Origin: Bog-473 sp963704355
GTDB lineage: Bacteria > Actinomycetota > Acidimicrobiia > Acidimicrobiales > RAAP-2
DNA: 64,000 nucleotides
NCBI GenBank assembly: GCA_963704355.1
Contig: OY969891.1
Coordinates: 3,410,001 to 3,474,000 of the forward strand
Reading direction: 5' to 3'
The notes under the pieces were generated by a model. It worked only from the letters and a program-made list of their open reading frames with translations, did not search any database and was not told the origin of the DNA. Positions 1 to 8,943 of this stretch are shown in pieces (the first letter of the stretch is position 1; each line of letters opens with the position of its first letter). The translations under genes were made by a program, and so were the position numbers.

Positions 1-1
1 G

Positions 2-742
2 ACCATCACCCTGAACCGCCCCGAGAAGCTGAACCCGCTCAGCACGATCACGCTTATGGAACTGGTCGAGGCGGGCCGGTTCTTCGACTCGAGGCACGAG
101 GTGAAGGTGGTCGTCGTTAGCGGCCGCGGGCGGGCGTTCTGCGCCGGTGCTGACTTGGCTGCGTTCTCCCCCGACGACGGTTCGGCACCCTCTGCCAGTG
201 CTCTTCGTCACGCGGCTGACGCTGGGCGCCTTATGGCAGAGGCCATCGAGTCGATGCGAGCCGTCACGGTGGCGAGACTGCACGGCCATTGTGTGGGCGG
301 AGGGGTTGTGCTCGCCGCCGCATGTGATCTGCGGGTCGCCGCTGACGACACCCACTTTTCGATCCCTGAGGTCGACCTAGGGATCCCTCTCGCATGGGGT
401 GGGATTCCCCGTCTTGTCCGCGAGATAGGCCCGGCCATGACCAAAGAGCTGGTGATGACATGTCGGCCGTTCAGCGCAGCCGAGGCTCACGCCGCGGGTT
501 TTCTCAACCGCGTCGTGCCCCGAGACGAACTCGACGCATCGGTCGACGCTCTCGTCACTCAGCTAGAGAGCAAGTCGCTCCAAACACTTTCCGCGACGAA
601 GCGGCATGTAGACGCCGTCACCGAGGGCATGGTCAGCACGGCACGCGCCTGGAACGACGCCGACTCTTTGGTAACGGCGCTTCGTGATCCCGAGTCAAGG
701 GCGGTGGCGGCGACCTATCTGAATCGATTCACCGGAGGATGA
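2..742 (+). CDS. Enoyl-CoA hydratase/isomerase family protein (5' end outside window)
   Basis: Crotonase-fold protein, expected to act on acyl-CoA thioesters in fatty acid or related acid degradation in the cytoplasm. The reading frame is open from base 2 and starts with TITLNRPEKLNPLS, the usual first strand of the family, so the true start lies just upstream of the window and an internal ATG at 56 is not the start. AFCAGADL and HGHCVGGGVVLAAACD are the two CoA-binding/oxyanion-hole segments. The position that is the first catalytic Glu in classical hydratases is not obvious, so the exact reaction (hydratase, isomerase, other crotonase) is open. It is followed by a gap and then a P450 gene on the same strand. 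Confidence 0.9.
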   Translation, partial: TITLNRPEKLNPLSTITLMELVEAGRFFDSRHEVKVVVVSGRGRAFCAGADLAAFSPDDGSAPSASALRHAADAGRLMAEAIESMRAVTVARLHGHCVGGGVVLAAACDLRVAADDTHFSIPEVDLGIPLAWGGIPRLVREIGPAMTKELVMTCRPFSAAEAHAAGFLNRVVPRDELDASVDALVTQLESKSLQTLSATKRHVDAVTEGMVSTARAWNDADSLVTALRDPESRAVAATYLNRFTGG

Positions 743-784
743 GCGATCGGCCTACTTGGCTGTTCGGGTAGCACAGTTCGCCGG

Positions 785-1069
785 TTACGTGGGAGGGTTA
801 TCGAACCTTGTGAACGTGTGCTCATGCCGCTCGCCACAAACAGGACAATCGAAGGCCCAAGAGCCACGCTGGAAGTCGGCAACGGTTGGACCAGGGGAGA
901 CGGTAAATCTTTCACCCGTCTTGGGACAGGGTCCTGTCACTTCAGAGCGGAAGGAGTTTGGAAACGAGATGGCCTCATCCACTCCCTCATTGTCCCATTC
1001 AGGTGATCGTCCCAGATCGCCGGAAGTGCAGCGATAGCGGACTGGCGCCAGCAAAGCCCAAGGGTGCAA
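785..1069 (-). CDS. Small protein with two CP-x-TG / CPxCG zinc-ribbon halves (tentative)
   Basis: Short reading frame opposite the gap before the P450 gene. The C-terminal half has CPKTGERF and later FDCPVCGERHEH, a spacing seen in small actinobacterial zinc-ribbon-like proteins in which a CP-x-TG turn is followed by a CPxCG-x-H turn. The first 25 or so residues look non-coding and overlap the start of the P450 gene, so the true start is probably an internal GTG near 982. No function can be assigned. It could also be a chance frame; the paired cysteine motifs are the only support. Confidence 0.4.
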   Translation of the reverse strand: MHPWALLAPVRYRCTSGDLGRSPEWDNEGVDEAISFPNSFRSEVTGPCPKTGERFTVSPGPTVADFQRGSWAFDCPVCGERHEHTFTRFDNPPT

Positions 1070-2398
1070 GCTGCGTTTGTGGGTTTGGCGGGCTCAGAAC
1101 TCCGCGACGGTGAAGCGCCCACTTTGCGGCTTCACCGATCGCTGTTCAAGGCGATGGATCTCTACAACGACGACCGCCTCGCTTGGATGGAGAAGGCTGC
1201 CGACCTTGCGCCGATCGTCCGGATGCTCCTTGGCCCACTGAGTGTCGTCGTCATCTCCGACGCCGACGCTGCACGCTCCGTTCTCATCTCATCGTCGGGG
1301 CGATGGCGACGGTTCCTTGCGACGACCGTGACCGCCCGACTGGCGATCGGAGAGAACCTCTTCACACAAGGCAACCGGTCGTGGGCCAAGCTCCAGCCCG
1401 CTGTGGCGCCGGACTTTCGTAAGCGAGCCCTCGACACCCATCTCGTTGGCTTGGAACGTCTCGTGGAAAAAGAGATCGAGGCCCTGCCGGTCAATACCTC
1501 CGTGGACCTCGACCAAGCCATAGGTCGAATCGCCATGATGGTCGCCAGCTGGGTCCTGTTCGGCCATCAGCTCGGACGGGAGCGTGCCGACGAGTTGGCT
1601 GCTCACCAACGCTTCATCGTCGATTGGATGGGCCAACGAATCGGCTCGCCATGGTCCGCGGTCCCGGTGGCCCCGTGGTCGGGCCGCGTTATGCGCCGAC
1701 ACCGCGCGGCACTGGAGGCATATGCCGACGAAGTCGTCGCCAGCCGCCGTCGGGCGGAGGACCCGGTACGAGACGTGCTCCAAGCCCTCCTCGAGGCGAG
1801 ACCGGGAGGCCGCTCACTCAGTCAGCGTCAACTTCGTTACCAGGTACTCGGCCTCTTCGGTGCGGGCAACGAAACTACTGCGGCAACCATGGGGTGGGCC
1901 ATGGTGCACGGCGCCGATCATCCGGAGCACTGGGCAGCCCTTCGGGACGATCCTTCCACAGCAGGGCCGTTCCTCCATGAGACCCTTCGACTCCGTCCCC
2001 AGGCGTGGGGGATCTCGCGCTCGCCCGGGCTCTCGAGCGAAGACGTTGTCGTCGCCGACACTCGCTACCGCGTGCGGCCCCACCACGGGGTCATCATCAA
2101 CGTGTGGGGTATGAACCACGACCAGAGGCTCTGGCCCCACGCCGAGTTGTTCGATCCCGAGCGCCAACGGAGCTTGACCAAAGAACAAGAACGTGCGTCA
2201 TTCCCGTTCGGGCTCGGACCTCGGGGGTGTATCGGCCAGCAACTTGCTTTGGCCGAGATGCTCGCAGTCCTCCCGGCTCTCGCACGCCATGGTGATGTCC
2301 ATTTCGAAGGAGAGCCCGTTCCCGACCCGGTGCTCACTCTGCGCGCCGCAGGTGGGCTCTGCGGGAGATTCACCGCGCCGCACGTCATGCACCCTTAG
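1064..2398 (+). CDS. Cytochrome P450
   Basis: Heme-thiolate monooxygenase, soluble bacterial type, needing a separate ferredoxin/reductase that is not encoded nearby. Residue numbers are from the GTG at 1064: I-helix oxygen-activation motif AGNETT (267-272), ExxR pair in HETLRLR (E306, R309), and heme loop FPFGLGPRGCIG (380-391) with Cys389 as axial ligand. At 444 residues the length is normal. The start is uncertain: an in-frame ATG at 1154 would remove 30 residues that look weakly conserved. The substrate cannot be read from sequence. The upstream crotonase-family gene would be compatible with a catabolic locus, but that is inference. Confidence 0.93.
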   Translation: MQAAFVGLAGSELRDGEAPTLRLHRSLFKAMDLYNDDRLAWMEKAADLAPIVRMLLGPLSVVVISDADAARSVLISSSGRWRRFLATTVTARLAIGENLFTQGNRSWAKLQPAVAPDFRKRALDTHLVGLERLVEKEIEALPVNTSVDLDQAIGRIAMMVASWVLFGHQLGRERADELAAHQRFIVDWMGQRIGSPWSAVPVAPWSGRVMRRHRAALEAYADEVVASRRRAEDPVRDVLQALLEARPGGRSLSQRQLRYQVLGLFGAGNETTAATMGWAMVHGADHPEHWAALRDDPSTAGPFLHETLRLRPQAWGISRSPGLSSEDVVVADTRYRVRPHHGVIINVWGMNHDQRLWPHAELFDPERQRSLTKEQERASFPFGLGPRGCIGQQLALAEMLAVLPALARHGDVHFEGEPVPDPVLTLRAAGGLCGRFTAPHVMHP

Positions 2399-2533
2399 CC
2401 TCGATCATTCATCCGACCTCAGGCCCGACGATGCTGATTCGGTCGATGGAGGCGGAGAATCGCTGATTGGCCTCTGAGCGTCGCCGGGGCGTGAAGGGTC
2501 AGGGTCCCTCGGTTCAGTCTCGTGATGTCACGC

Positions 2534-4109
2534 CCTGCGGAATCGCTTCGGGGTCGGGCGCCGGGACCCAATGCGCTATGGAAAGGCGGCGCGTAGGCGG
2601 GTGAAGGCGGCGGCCAGCTCGCTGGCCCAGGGCCAGGTCTCGTCGAGATGCACGATGAGGTCACGGCCGCGGTGAGCGAGCACGGCGGCTACATGCAGGA
2701 CGCGGTAGCGAATCGTCTTGGGCTCGGCCTTGGCCAGCGCGCCGTCGAAACATGTCATCTGGCTCCAGGCCAGGAGTGACCCGGCGATGAGCGAGACCGC
2801 CACCCAGGCCTCGTTGGCGCAAAAGCCGTCGAAGGGCAGGTTGGCCAGTCCACACGCCTTCCAACACCGCACCCGGTCCTCGACGCGGGCGTGGCCGCGG
2901 TGGCGCAACTCCAAAGCGGCGATGTCGTCACCTTTGGTGTTGGTAATGAAGCAGGTGTGGCGCCAACCAGCATGGGTGTCGAAGAGCGAGAGCTGGGCGC
3001 CCGGGTGCGGGCGTTCACGCCGACAGATCATTCGCATGTCGGCCGGCCATCCCTTGAGCTCGATGATCTCGGTCAGCTCGATCACCTCGGCACCGTCACG
3101 GATCCCCCCGTCGAGCTCTGTGGCGGCCACCCAGTCCTCTTCTTGGGCGAGCAGGAGGGCGTCACGCACAGAACCCCTGATAGGAAAGCCAATCGAGTAG
3201 TCGAAGTTGGCATCGGTGAGCGATTGGACGAAGCGATGCGAGGCCCCGGCTGAGTCGGCCCGGACCAAGATGGGATGAACGACCAAGGCGGGGTCGTCAC
3301 CTTCTTCGTGGCCGAGTGCGTACTCGGGCGGCACGGAGCGCACCACCTGCTCGAGCAGCTCGAGGTGGTCGTCGGTGTCCCCCGGGGCGGCGTTGCCCGG
3401 GCGCAAGATCGCGCCCAGAGGCTCTTTGGTGTTGTCGCACCACGCACCCAAGGGGTTGAACCCGAAGCCGCGCTTATACGTGGCGGCGGCGTCCTCTTTC
3501 TCGGCGTGCACGTCGAGCAAGGTGGAGTCGAAGTCCCAGATCATCGGGCCGACCGGTGGCTGCGCCGCCCAGACGCGCGCCCGGGCGCTGGCGATGGCCA
3601 CTGGGATGGCCCGCAGTTCGACCGAAGCCGTCTTGTGCACGGTCCGCCAGGCCGTGGCCACAGAGGCCACCGGGCCGAAGAGCTCCTCTTGTTCTTTGAG
3701 CGCCGCGATGTCGGCCAGGCAGTCCGCGCCATCGGCGATCGCGATGGCCAGGTGGGTGAGGACGACACCAGGATCATGGGTGTGCCAGTTGATCCCGCAC
3801 TCGGCCATGGCCTCCGACATCGCCTCGGTCAACCCAGCGCGATCGGCCAGTTCGGCCAACAGGGCGGCACCGGCATGGGACACGAGGTTCTTGCCGTCGG
3901 GTATCACTTTGGCGCGACGGACAGAGCGAGTACTGTGCACTTTCAAGGAGCCCTCCGGTTCTGGTGAGGATGTGTGTTCAGCGACAAACATTCTTCCAGG
4001 CGGGAGGGCTTTTTACGCGGACGCGCACACCGCGTGTTCAGAAGCCGGACGAATTATCCAGGTTAGGCGTCTACCTGAGCTGATCTGGAGAGCCGCGATT
4101 ATCGCCAGG
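2534..4109. mobile_element. IS1380-family insertion sequence (ends tentative)
   Basis: The element is defined by its transposase gene. Its ends are proposed from an imperfect inverted match: CCTGCGGAATCGC at 2534-2546 against the complement of 4095-4109 (CCTGGCGATAATCGC), which differ by two gaps. No matching 4-bp target duplication is visible outside these positions, so the boundaries may be wrong or the copy old. The transposase frame is intact. Confidence 0.5.
2576..3991 (-). CDS. IS1380-family transposase
   Basis: DDE-type transposase of 471 residues, normal for the family. The N-terminal part starts after a basic leader (HSTRSVRRAKVIPDG), and a central block with MIWDFDSTLLDVHAEKEDAA contains the first acidic residues of the RNase H-like fold. 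The C-terminus has the characteristic RYRVLHVAAVLAHRGRDLI segment followed by DETWPWASELAAAF, which I recognise from IS1380 transposases. The frame is uninterrupted, so the protein could be active. It lies immediately left of an IS3-like element, marking this stretch as an insertion hot spot. Confidence 0.9.
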   Translation of the reverse strand: MFVAEHTSSPEPEGSLKVHSTRSVRRAKVIPDGKNLVSHAGAALLAELADRAGLTEAMSEAMAECGINWHTHDPGVVLTHLAIAIADGADCLADIAALKEQEELFGPVASVATAWRTVHKTASVELRAIPVAIASARARVWAAQPPVGPMIWDFDSTLLDVHAEKEDAAATYKRGFGFNPLGAWCDNTKEPLGAILRPGNAAPGDTDDHLELLEQVVRSVPPEYALGHEEGDDPALVVHPILVRADSAGASHRFVQSLTDANFDYSIGFPIRGSVRDALLLAQEEDWVAATELDGGIRDGAEVIELTEIIELKGWPADMRMICRRERPHPGAQLSLFDTHAGWRHTCFITNTKGDDIAALELRHRGHARVEDRVRCWKACGLANLPFDGFCANEAWVAVSLIAGSLLAWSQMTCFDGALAKAEPKTIRYRVLHVAAVLAHRGRDLIVHLDETWPWASELAAAFTRLRAAFP

Positions 4110-4431
4110 TTTAGCTGGGGGCCGATCTTGGGGGGTGCCCCCTTTCGCCGGAAGCGGGCCACGTCTGTTTACGGAGTCTTAATCCCACTTTGCCGCGTTT
4201 AGGTCCGATGTCAATGGTAAGACGGTAGTGCCCCCAACGAGTGCGATCGGCCCCGTCTTTTACTCCCCCCCGAAAGGCGGGGCCGCTTCGCGGAACTGGA
4301 TGGAACTTGCCTCCGAACGCCGGGACGGGGGCGATGCAGTCACTTCACCGAGGCGTTCTCCGTGGTGTTCGAGTACCGGGTGCTAACCGTCCAGCCCTCC
4401 TAGGGTCGACTCCCTGTCTGTCAGGCTGACG
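4110..4431. other. Intergenic stretch between the two insertion sequences
   Basis: No convincing gene is present on either strand. The short frames lack plausible starts and family motifs. The stretch is less GC-rich in places and contains a short GGGGGGTGCCCCC self-complementary run near 4133. It probably represents flanking chromosome or the decayed edge of an earlier insertion. Confidence 0.4.
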
Positions 4432-4489
4432 TGAGACACCTGCAGTAGCCCACCATCCCACCAGGGCGAGTCAGGAACACGTAGACCAA

Positions 4490-4936
4490 ATGACCATGAC
4501 ATCAGCACCTGTGACGACACGCGCCCAGAATGGGGCCGTGGCCGAAGACAATCCGGCGGCGAGACCCAAGCGGCGCCAGTTCGGCGCCGACTACAAGCTG
4601 GCCATCTTGGAGGAATACGAACAGATCACCGAAGACGGTGGCAAGGGCGCCCTGTTGCGCCGAGAGGGCCTGTACTCGAGCCACATCGTCGAGTGGCAGC
4701 GCGCCCGCGACGTCGGTGCCCTCTCGGGACTCGCACCCAAGCACCGCAAGAAGCGCTCGGCGGCCGAGCGCGAGCTCGATCTCTTGCGCCGGCGCAACGC
4801 CAAGCTCGAGGACCAGTTGGCTCGCCACCGCACGGCGCTCGAGGCCCAGGGAAAAGCATCGGAGCTCTTGGCGCAGCTGCTGGCGCAGAGCACTCCGGAG
4901 ACCGACCAGCAGTCAGACGAGGAGCCGACGCGGTGA
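4490..4936 (+). CDS. IS3-family transposase, OrfA (helix-turn-helix subunit)
   Basis: DNA-binding part of a two-frame IS3 transposase, 148 residues. KRRQFGADYKLAILEEYE opens the helix-turn-helix domain, and GALLRREGLYSSHIVEWQ is the recognition region typical of this subgroup. It is followed by a basic KHRKKRSAAERELDLLRRR stretch and a coiled coil (about residues 95-130) that would form the leucine-zipper oligomerisation segment. The stop codon overlaps the next gene's GTG by four bases (GTGA), so OrfB is either made by translational coupling or by frameshifting. Confidence 0.92.
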   Translation: MTMTSAPVTTRAQNGAVAEDNPAARPKRRQFGADYKLAILEEYEQITEDGGKGALLRREGLYSSHIVEWQRARDVGALSGLAPKHRKKRSAAERELDLLRRRNAKLEDQLARHRTALEAQGKASELLAQLLAQSTPETDQQSDEEPTR

Positions 4937-5949
4937 TCGACGAATGCTTCGCCGTCGTCGAGCCGCTGCTCGGCACCAAGAGCGCCTGTGCCGCCGTCGG
5001 GCGGGCCCGGGCCAGCCATTACCGCCGGCTCAAGCCGTGCCGGGTGACGGAGCGCAAGCCCCGGCCCGCCCCGCCGAACAAGCTCAGCGACGAAGAGGTC
5101 GACGCCGTTCTCGAGGTACTGCGTTCTGAACGCTTCGCCGACTGCTCGCCCGCCCAGGTCTACTTCAGCCTCCTCGACGAAGGCGTCTACCTGGCGTCGG
5201 AGTCCAGCTACTACAGGATCTTGCGCTCCCAGGGCGAGGTGCGCGAGCGCCGCCGCCAGGCGACGCACCCCGCCAAGGTCAAGCCCGAGCTCGTCGCCGG
5301 CGCGCCGTTGGTCGTGTGGTCCTGGGACATCACCAAGCTCAAGGGCCCAAAGCGCGGCGAGTACTTCGACCTCTACGTCGTGCTCGACATCTTCAGCCGC
5401 TACGTCGTGGCCTGGTGTGTGGCGCCCTCTGAGTCAGGCGAGCTGGCCAAAGAGCTCATCGCCGACGCCGTGGCGCGCCACCGGGTGCCCCCCGACCAGC
5501 TCACCATCCACGCCGATCGCGGCTCGTCGATGACGTCGAACCCGGTGACCGAGCTGCTCACGTTCTTGGGCATCGGCCGCAGCCACAGCCGCCCGCACGT
5601 GAGCAACGACAACCCTTACAGCGAGGCGCAGTTCAAGACGCTCAAGAACTGCCCCGCCTTCCCCGAGCGCTTCGGCTGCATCCAAGACGCCCGGGCGTTC
5701 TGCGAGGCGTTCTTCGCCTACTACAACCACGAGCACCGCCACTCGGGCATCGGCTACCACACGCCGGCCTCGGTGCACTACGGCACCGCCGAGGAGGTTC
5801 GCTCCCAGCGCGCCGAGACGCTCGATGCCGCCTACGCGGCGAACCCGGTTCGGTTCAGCCACCGCCGGCCACAGCCTCCGAAGCTGCCCACCGTGGCGTG
5901 GATCAATGAACCTGTGCCGGTCGAGGACCTTGTACGGATTGCGTCATAA
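4933..5949 (+). CDS. IS3-family transposase, OrfB (DDE integrase subunit)
   Basis: Catalytic subunit with an rve-type core. The three acidic residues are visible in WSWDITKL, HADRGSSM and NPYSEAQFKTLK; the second D and the E are 35 residues apart (D-35-E), as expected for IS3. The start is taken as the GTG at 4933 because it overlaps the OrfA stop in GTGA; the same frame is open further upstream, which would allow an OrfA-OrfB fusion by frameshift. The end is about 12 bases from the right inverted repeat. It looks intact. Confidence 0.92.
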   Translation: MIDECFAVVEPLLGTKSACAAVGRARASHYRRLKPCRVTERKPRPAPPNKLSDEEVDAVLEVLRSERFADCSPAQVYFSLLDEGVYLASESSYYRILRSQGEVRERRRQATHPAKVKPELVAGAPLVVWSWDITKLKGPKRGEYFDLYVVLDIFSRYVVAWCVAPSESGELAKELIADAVARHRVPPDQLTIHADRGSSMTSNPVTELLTFLGIGRSHSRPHVSNDNPYSEAQFKTLKNCPAFPERFGCIQDARAFCEAFFAYYNHEHRHSGIGYHTPASVHYGTAEEVRSQRAETLDAAYAANPVRFSHRRPQPPKLPTVAWINEPVPVEDLVRIAS

Positions 5950-6000
5950 GAACGTGTCTCAAATCGCTTGACAGGTTCCGACTCGGCAAAGCCAAAGCAC

Positions 6001-6111
6001 TCATGCCGGGTCCTTGTAACGGAACGTGATCGCGTAGCGGTATTCAAGCTCATTGACGCCATCGGGAAGAACTACGTCCAGCTCGTCGTCTCCCGCGGAC
6101 TTCCGGACCAT
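6001..6111 (-). CDS. Possible 36-residue protein or gene remnant beside the IS3 end
   Basis: A very short minus-strand frame starting at ATG 6111 with protein-like composition: acidic DDELDVVLPDGVNELEY, then an alternating RYAITFRYKDPA end suggesting beta strands. A TTG five codons earlier would extend it to LKIVSM. It ends 40 bases from the IS3 right end. It may be a genuine small protein, the leftover of a gene cut by insertion, or chance. No family is recognised. Confidence 0.25.
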   Translation of the reverse strand: MVRKSAGDDELDVVLPDGVNELEYRYAITFRYKDPA

Positions 6112-6172
6112 AGAGACGATCTTCAACTACAGTTCTCGCCACTTCTGCGGGCACGTTTGCGGGGGATCAGAG

Positions 6173-6895
6173 ATGGCCGAAAGTGTCGAATACACCTGTG
6201 ACGATTGCGGCAGCGAGTGGACTCGCGCCATACCTGGTGGGCGCTGTTTGGATTGCGGCAACCTTCTGACGGACACTCGGACGGGTCTCAAGATGACAGG
6301 CGAAGAACAAGACCCGATGGACTTGGAAGAAGAGTTTGACGACGAAGACCTGTTTTCAGGTTTCGACACTGACAACCCGCATCTCCAGAAGCTCTTTTCC
6401 ATGGAGGAATATGGCCACGCTCCTGGGCAAGCCCTCAGGCTTCTTCGGGAGGTGTCACCAGATCCCGAGGAGGAGTTTCTGTCCGCGATCAAGTGCAGGC
6501 ATGGCTCTACGAAATGGGGCTACCTGATCTTGACGACGAACTACGTCAGGTGGATTCAAGCCTTTCCGCGCAAGCAAGACGACTTCTGGACGTACGACAA
6601 CCCCTTACAAACTCATTCAGGGGTCATCGTGACCCCGGAAGGGTTGCAGTTTCAGACCTCCGGATCTCACGCTCGCAGGTTCACTGCCCTGTACAGAGTG
6701 GCCCAACAAGCAGCCATCTGGGAGATGGGACATCCTCCCGAAGAGGATGTTGTCGTCCCGGTCTCAGCGCCGTCCACAATGCCGACGACCAATGGCGATC
6801 TTGCAGGACAGTTAGAACGCCTAGCTCAGTTGCTTGAAAAGGGATTGCTCACTCCGGACGAGTTCAGCCAAGCGAAGGCACGCCTTTTGTCCTAG
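6173..6895 (+). CDS. Zinc-ribbon and SHOCT-domain protein of unknown function
   Basis: Soluble protein of 240 residues. The start is taken at ATG 6173, which has GGGGGA seven bases upstream and begins directly before the zinc ribbon (CDDCGSEW ... CLDCGNLL, two CxxC pairs). An acidic linker (LEEEFDDEDLF) and a middle domain of about 100 residues with many aromatic residues (KWGYLILTTNYVRWIQAF) follow; the middle domain resembles PH-like modules found with SHOCT tails. The C-terminus (about 210-240, QLERLAQLLEKGLLTPDEF) is a SHOCT helix-turn, usually an oligomerisation element. It stands alone beside the IS3 element and no pathway can be inferred. Confidence 0.75.
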   Translation: MAESVEYTCDDCGSEWTRAIPGGRCLDCGNLLTDTRTGLKMTGEEQDPMDLEEEFDDEDLFSGFDTDNPHLQKLFSMEEYGHAPGQALRLLREVSPDPEEEFLSAIKCRHGSTKWGYLILTTNYVRWIQAFPRKQDDFWTYDNPLQTHSGVIVTPEGLQFQTSGSHARRFTALYRVAQQAAIWEMGHPPEEDVVVPVSAPSTMPTTNGDLAGQLERLAQLLEKGLLTPDEFSQAKARLLS

Positions 6896-6982
6896 CAATG
6901 GACGGTTGGCGAGGCAGAACGCCTGGCGGCGGGCTAGCCACACTTCAAACTGACTGGCGGCTCTGGGCCCTTTCAGGATGCG

Positions 6983-7996
6983 TCAGGTCCAGACGAGCTT
7001 CGCTCGTTCGGCTGCCAATCGGATGGAAGTTCCGTCGACAATCACCGCTAACTCAGCCAGGCCTGCCGCCTCGAAACTGACCAGAACTTCGAGCGGTCCG
7101 TCCGGAGGTAGTGGAAACACCCAGGCCCAAGCGCGCCACGACCCGCCTCCACTCCCTCCGCCGCGCATGCACACGATGGGCTCGGTCGGCACCCCCTCTT
7201 CGTCCTTCGCCACTTCAGGCAACAAGCCAACCCCAGGTCCCGATCGGGCTGTTGTCCCGTCAGCAAAGCGTATCCCGACCTGCGGCCAGCGATTGTGTCC
7301 ACCTGGACCAAGTCTGTCCATGAGCCCTCCCACCTGGTGAGGGTTGACGCGGATGAGGAGACTCACGGCAAAGCCATTCGGGTAGACCTCCAGTTGCTCA
7401 ACGGAGACGGCGACGAGATCGTTTTGAAGCACGGGGCCATCGACAACGAGGACAGCGGGGATCGTGCCCTCCGACGGACGATCCCAGATCGGTGGCGCCC
7501 ATTCGTAGGTCGGCCATCGCTCCGGCCCGACGTCGAGGTCGTAGCCCGGACCAAGTGGGTCACGCCCTGCCATGAGGCTGATTGTCGCTCGCCGCACACT
7601 GCCGAGATCTGCCCCCAAGTCGACGAGGACCGTGGCGGCGACACCCTCCCCCTCACGTACGAGACCCAGGAGGATGTGTTCGGTACCGATGTAGGAATGA
7701 TTGAGCTGGAGCGCCTCACGCCACGCCAGCTCAAGAACCTTCTTTGCCCGAGGAGTGAACGGAGGCGAGCCGCTCGGCGCGGTGCCCGCCATCCCAATGG
7801 TCTCCTCGACCTTTTCGCGGACGGCTTCGAGCGAGACGCCCAGGGTTAGGAGTGCCTGTGCAGCGACACCATCACCCTCGTCGATCAGCCCCAGCAAGAT
7901 GTGCTCGGTACCTATGAAACTGTGGCTCAGCAGGCGAGCTTCTTCCTGCGCCAAGACGAGCACGCGTCGTGCCCGCTCGGTAAAGCGTTCGAACAC
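6983..7996 (-). CDS. Double Clp N-domain protein without ATPase, fused to an unknown C-terminal domain
   Basis: Residues 1-60 and about 78-140 are two Clp N repeats of the ClpC/ClpA type: FTERARRVLVLAQEEA and HSFIGTEHILLGL, then FTPRAKKVLELAWREA and HSYIGTEHILLGL. In ClpC this domain binds substrates and adaptors such as McsB or MecA. Here no Walker motifs follow. Instead there are about 190 residues rich in predicted beta strands (VAVSVEQLEVYPNGFAVSLL, WAWVFPLPPDGPLEVLVSF) with a glycine-rich loop. The start is GTG 7996. It may act as an adaptor or decoy for Clp machines, or as a sensor; this is inference. It is divergent from the methyltransferase at 8101. Confidence 0.85.
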   Translation of the reverse strand: MFERFTERARRVLVLAQEEARLLSHSFIGTEHILLGLIDEGDGVAAQALLTLGVSLEAVREKVEETIGMAGTAPSGSPPFTPRAKKVLELAWREALQLNHSYIGTEHILLGLVREGEGVAATVLVDLGADLGSVRRATISLMAGRDPLGPGYDLDVGPERWPTYEWAPPIWDRPSEGTIPAVLVVDGPVLQNDLVAVSVEQLEVYPNGFAVSLLIRVNPHQVGGLMDRLGPGGHNRWPQVGIRFADGTTARSGPGVGLLPEVAKDEEGVPTEPIVCMRGGGSGGGSWRAWAWVFPLPPDGPLEVLVSFEAAGLAELAVIVDGTSIRLAAERAKLVWT

Positions 7997-8100
7997 ACTC
8001 TCAGGGTACCTGTGGCCGGCATCGGCCCTGTCCCAGTAACGCCGGGAGGGTGGGACACTTCGGCACCAAGCGGTACTCGGACCTCAGCCAGAATGAGAGG

Positions 8101-8883
8101 GTGGGGCGACCAGATGACATCAGGCTTTCGTTCAACGAAGTCCCGGACATCTACGACAAGGTGCGGCCTTCGTATCCCGCTGGACTCTTCGACGTGGTTT
8201 TCCAAATGCTGCCGCCACAGCCCGAGATCGTGGAGGTCGGTCCGGGAACGGGCCAAGCCACGAAGGATCTCCTTGCCCGAGGAGCATCGGTGCTCGCCAT
8301 AGAGATTGGTCCGGCGACGGCCGCCAAGCTGCGCTCGAACCTCCCTTCGGATCGGCTGCGTGTACTCGTCGGTGACTTCGAGGTGATGGAGATCGCAGGC
8401 GGAGAGGCTGACGCCGTATTCTCCGCCACCGCCTACCACTGGATCTCCCTAGGGGCGCAGACGGATCGGAGCGCTGCGATTCTGCGACCAGGGGGACTCG
8501 TGGCTATCGCTGATTTCATCCAAGTTGACTCGCCCGAAGATGCAGGCTTCTTCGCCGCTGCCCAGCCGATCTACGAACGACATGGCCAGGGTCATGCTGG
8601 ACCCCAGACACCCACTCGCGGAAGCGTCGATCCGAAGATCCGATCGGTGCTGGACGCAGATCGTCGTTTCGATTGCGTTGAGGTCCACCACTTCGACTGG
8701 GACCAGACGTACAGCGCCTCGGACTACCGAAACTTGATGCTCTCGTCCTCTGGCACTCAGATGATGAAGCAGCCCGACCGAGTTGGGCTGCTCGACGAAA
8801 TGGAGTCATTCATCCGGAGCGATTTCGGCGGTGTCGTTACGAAGCCGCTCGTCGTCACCCTCACGACTGCCACCCTCCCTTGA
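8101..8883 (+). CDS. Class I SAM-dependent methyltransferase
   Basis: Small-molecule or RNA methyltransferase fold of about 260 residues. IVEVGPGTGQATKDLL is motif I (SAM-binding glycine loop), LAIEIG the acidic end of strand 2, and ADAVFSATAYHWI the motif IV region; the AYHWI signature is common in the UbiE/trans-aconitate methyltransferase-like group. The start is uncertain: GTG 8101 is preferred because conserved sequence (SFNEVPDIYDKVRPSYP) begins soon after and a -10-like CAGAAT lies six bases before it, but GTG 8050 is also in frame. The substrate is unknown. Confidence 0.85.
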   Translation: MGRPDDIRLSFNEVPDIYDKVRPSYPAGLFDVVFQMLPPQPEIVEVGPGTGQATKDLLARGASVLAIEIGPATAAKLRSNLPSDRLRVLVGDFEVMEIAGGEADAVFSATAYHWISLGAQTDRSAAILRPGGLVAIADFIQVDSPEDAGFFAAAQPIYERHGQGHAGPQTPTRGSVDPKIRSVLDADRRFDCVEVHHFDWDQTYSASDYRNLMLSSSGTQMMKQPDRVGLLDEMESFIRSDFGGVVTKPLVVTLTTATLP

Positions 8884-8943
8884 CGCTTGTCCGCCACCTC
8901 TGCCCTGACTGGCCCCATACGCCGGGTGTGCGCTACGACAACA

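Larger units (their letters stand above)
4432..5961. mobile_element. IS3-family insertion sequence
   Basis: A two-gene element of about 1.53 kb. The ends are set by TGAGACAC at 4432-4439 and its exact complement GTGTCTCA at 5954-5961, with the 5'-TG...CA-3' termini normal for IS3 elements. The inverted repeat becomes imperfect after eight bases. No clear 3-5 bp target duplication is visible in the flanks. Both genes read through without stops, so the copy looks intact. Confidence 0.75.

Noticed and set aside
2399..2533. Terminator after the P450 gene
   Set aside because: No stem with adequate pairing and following U-run was found.
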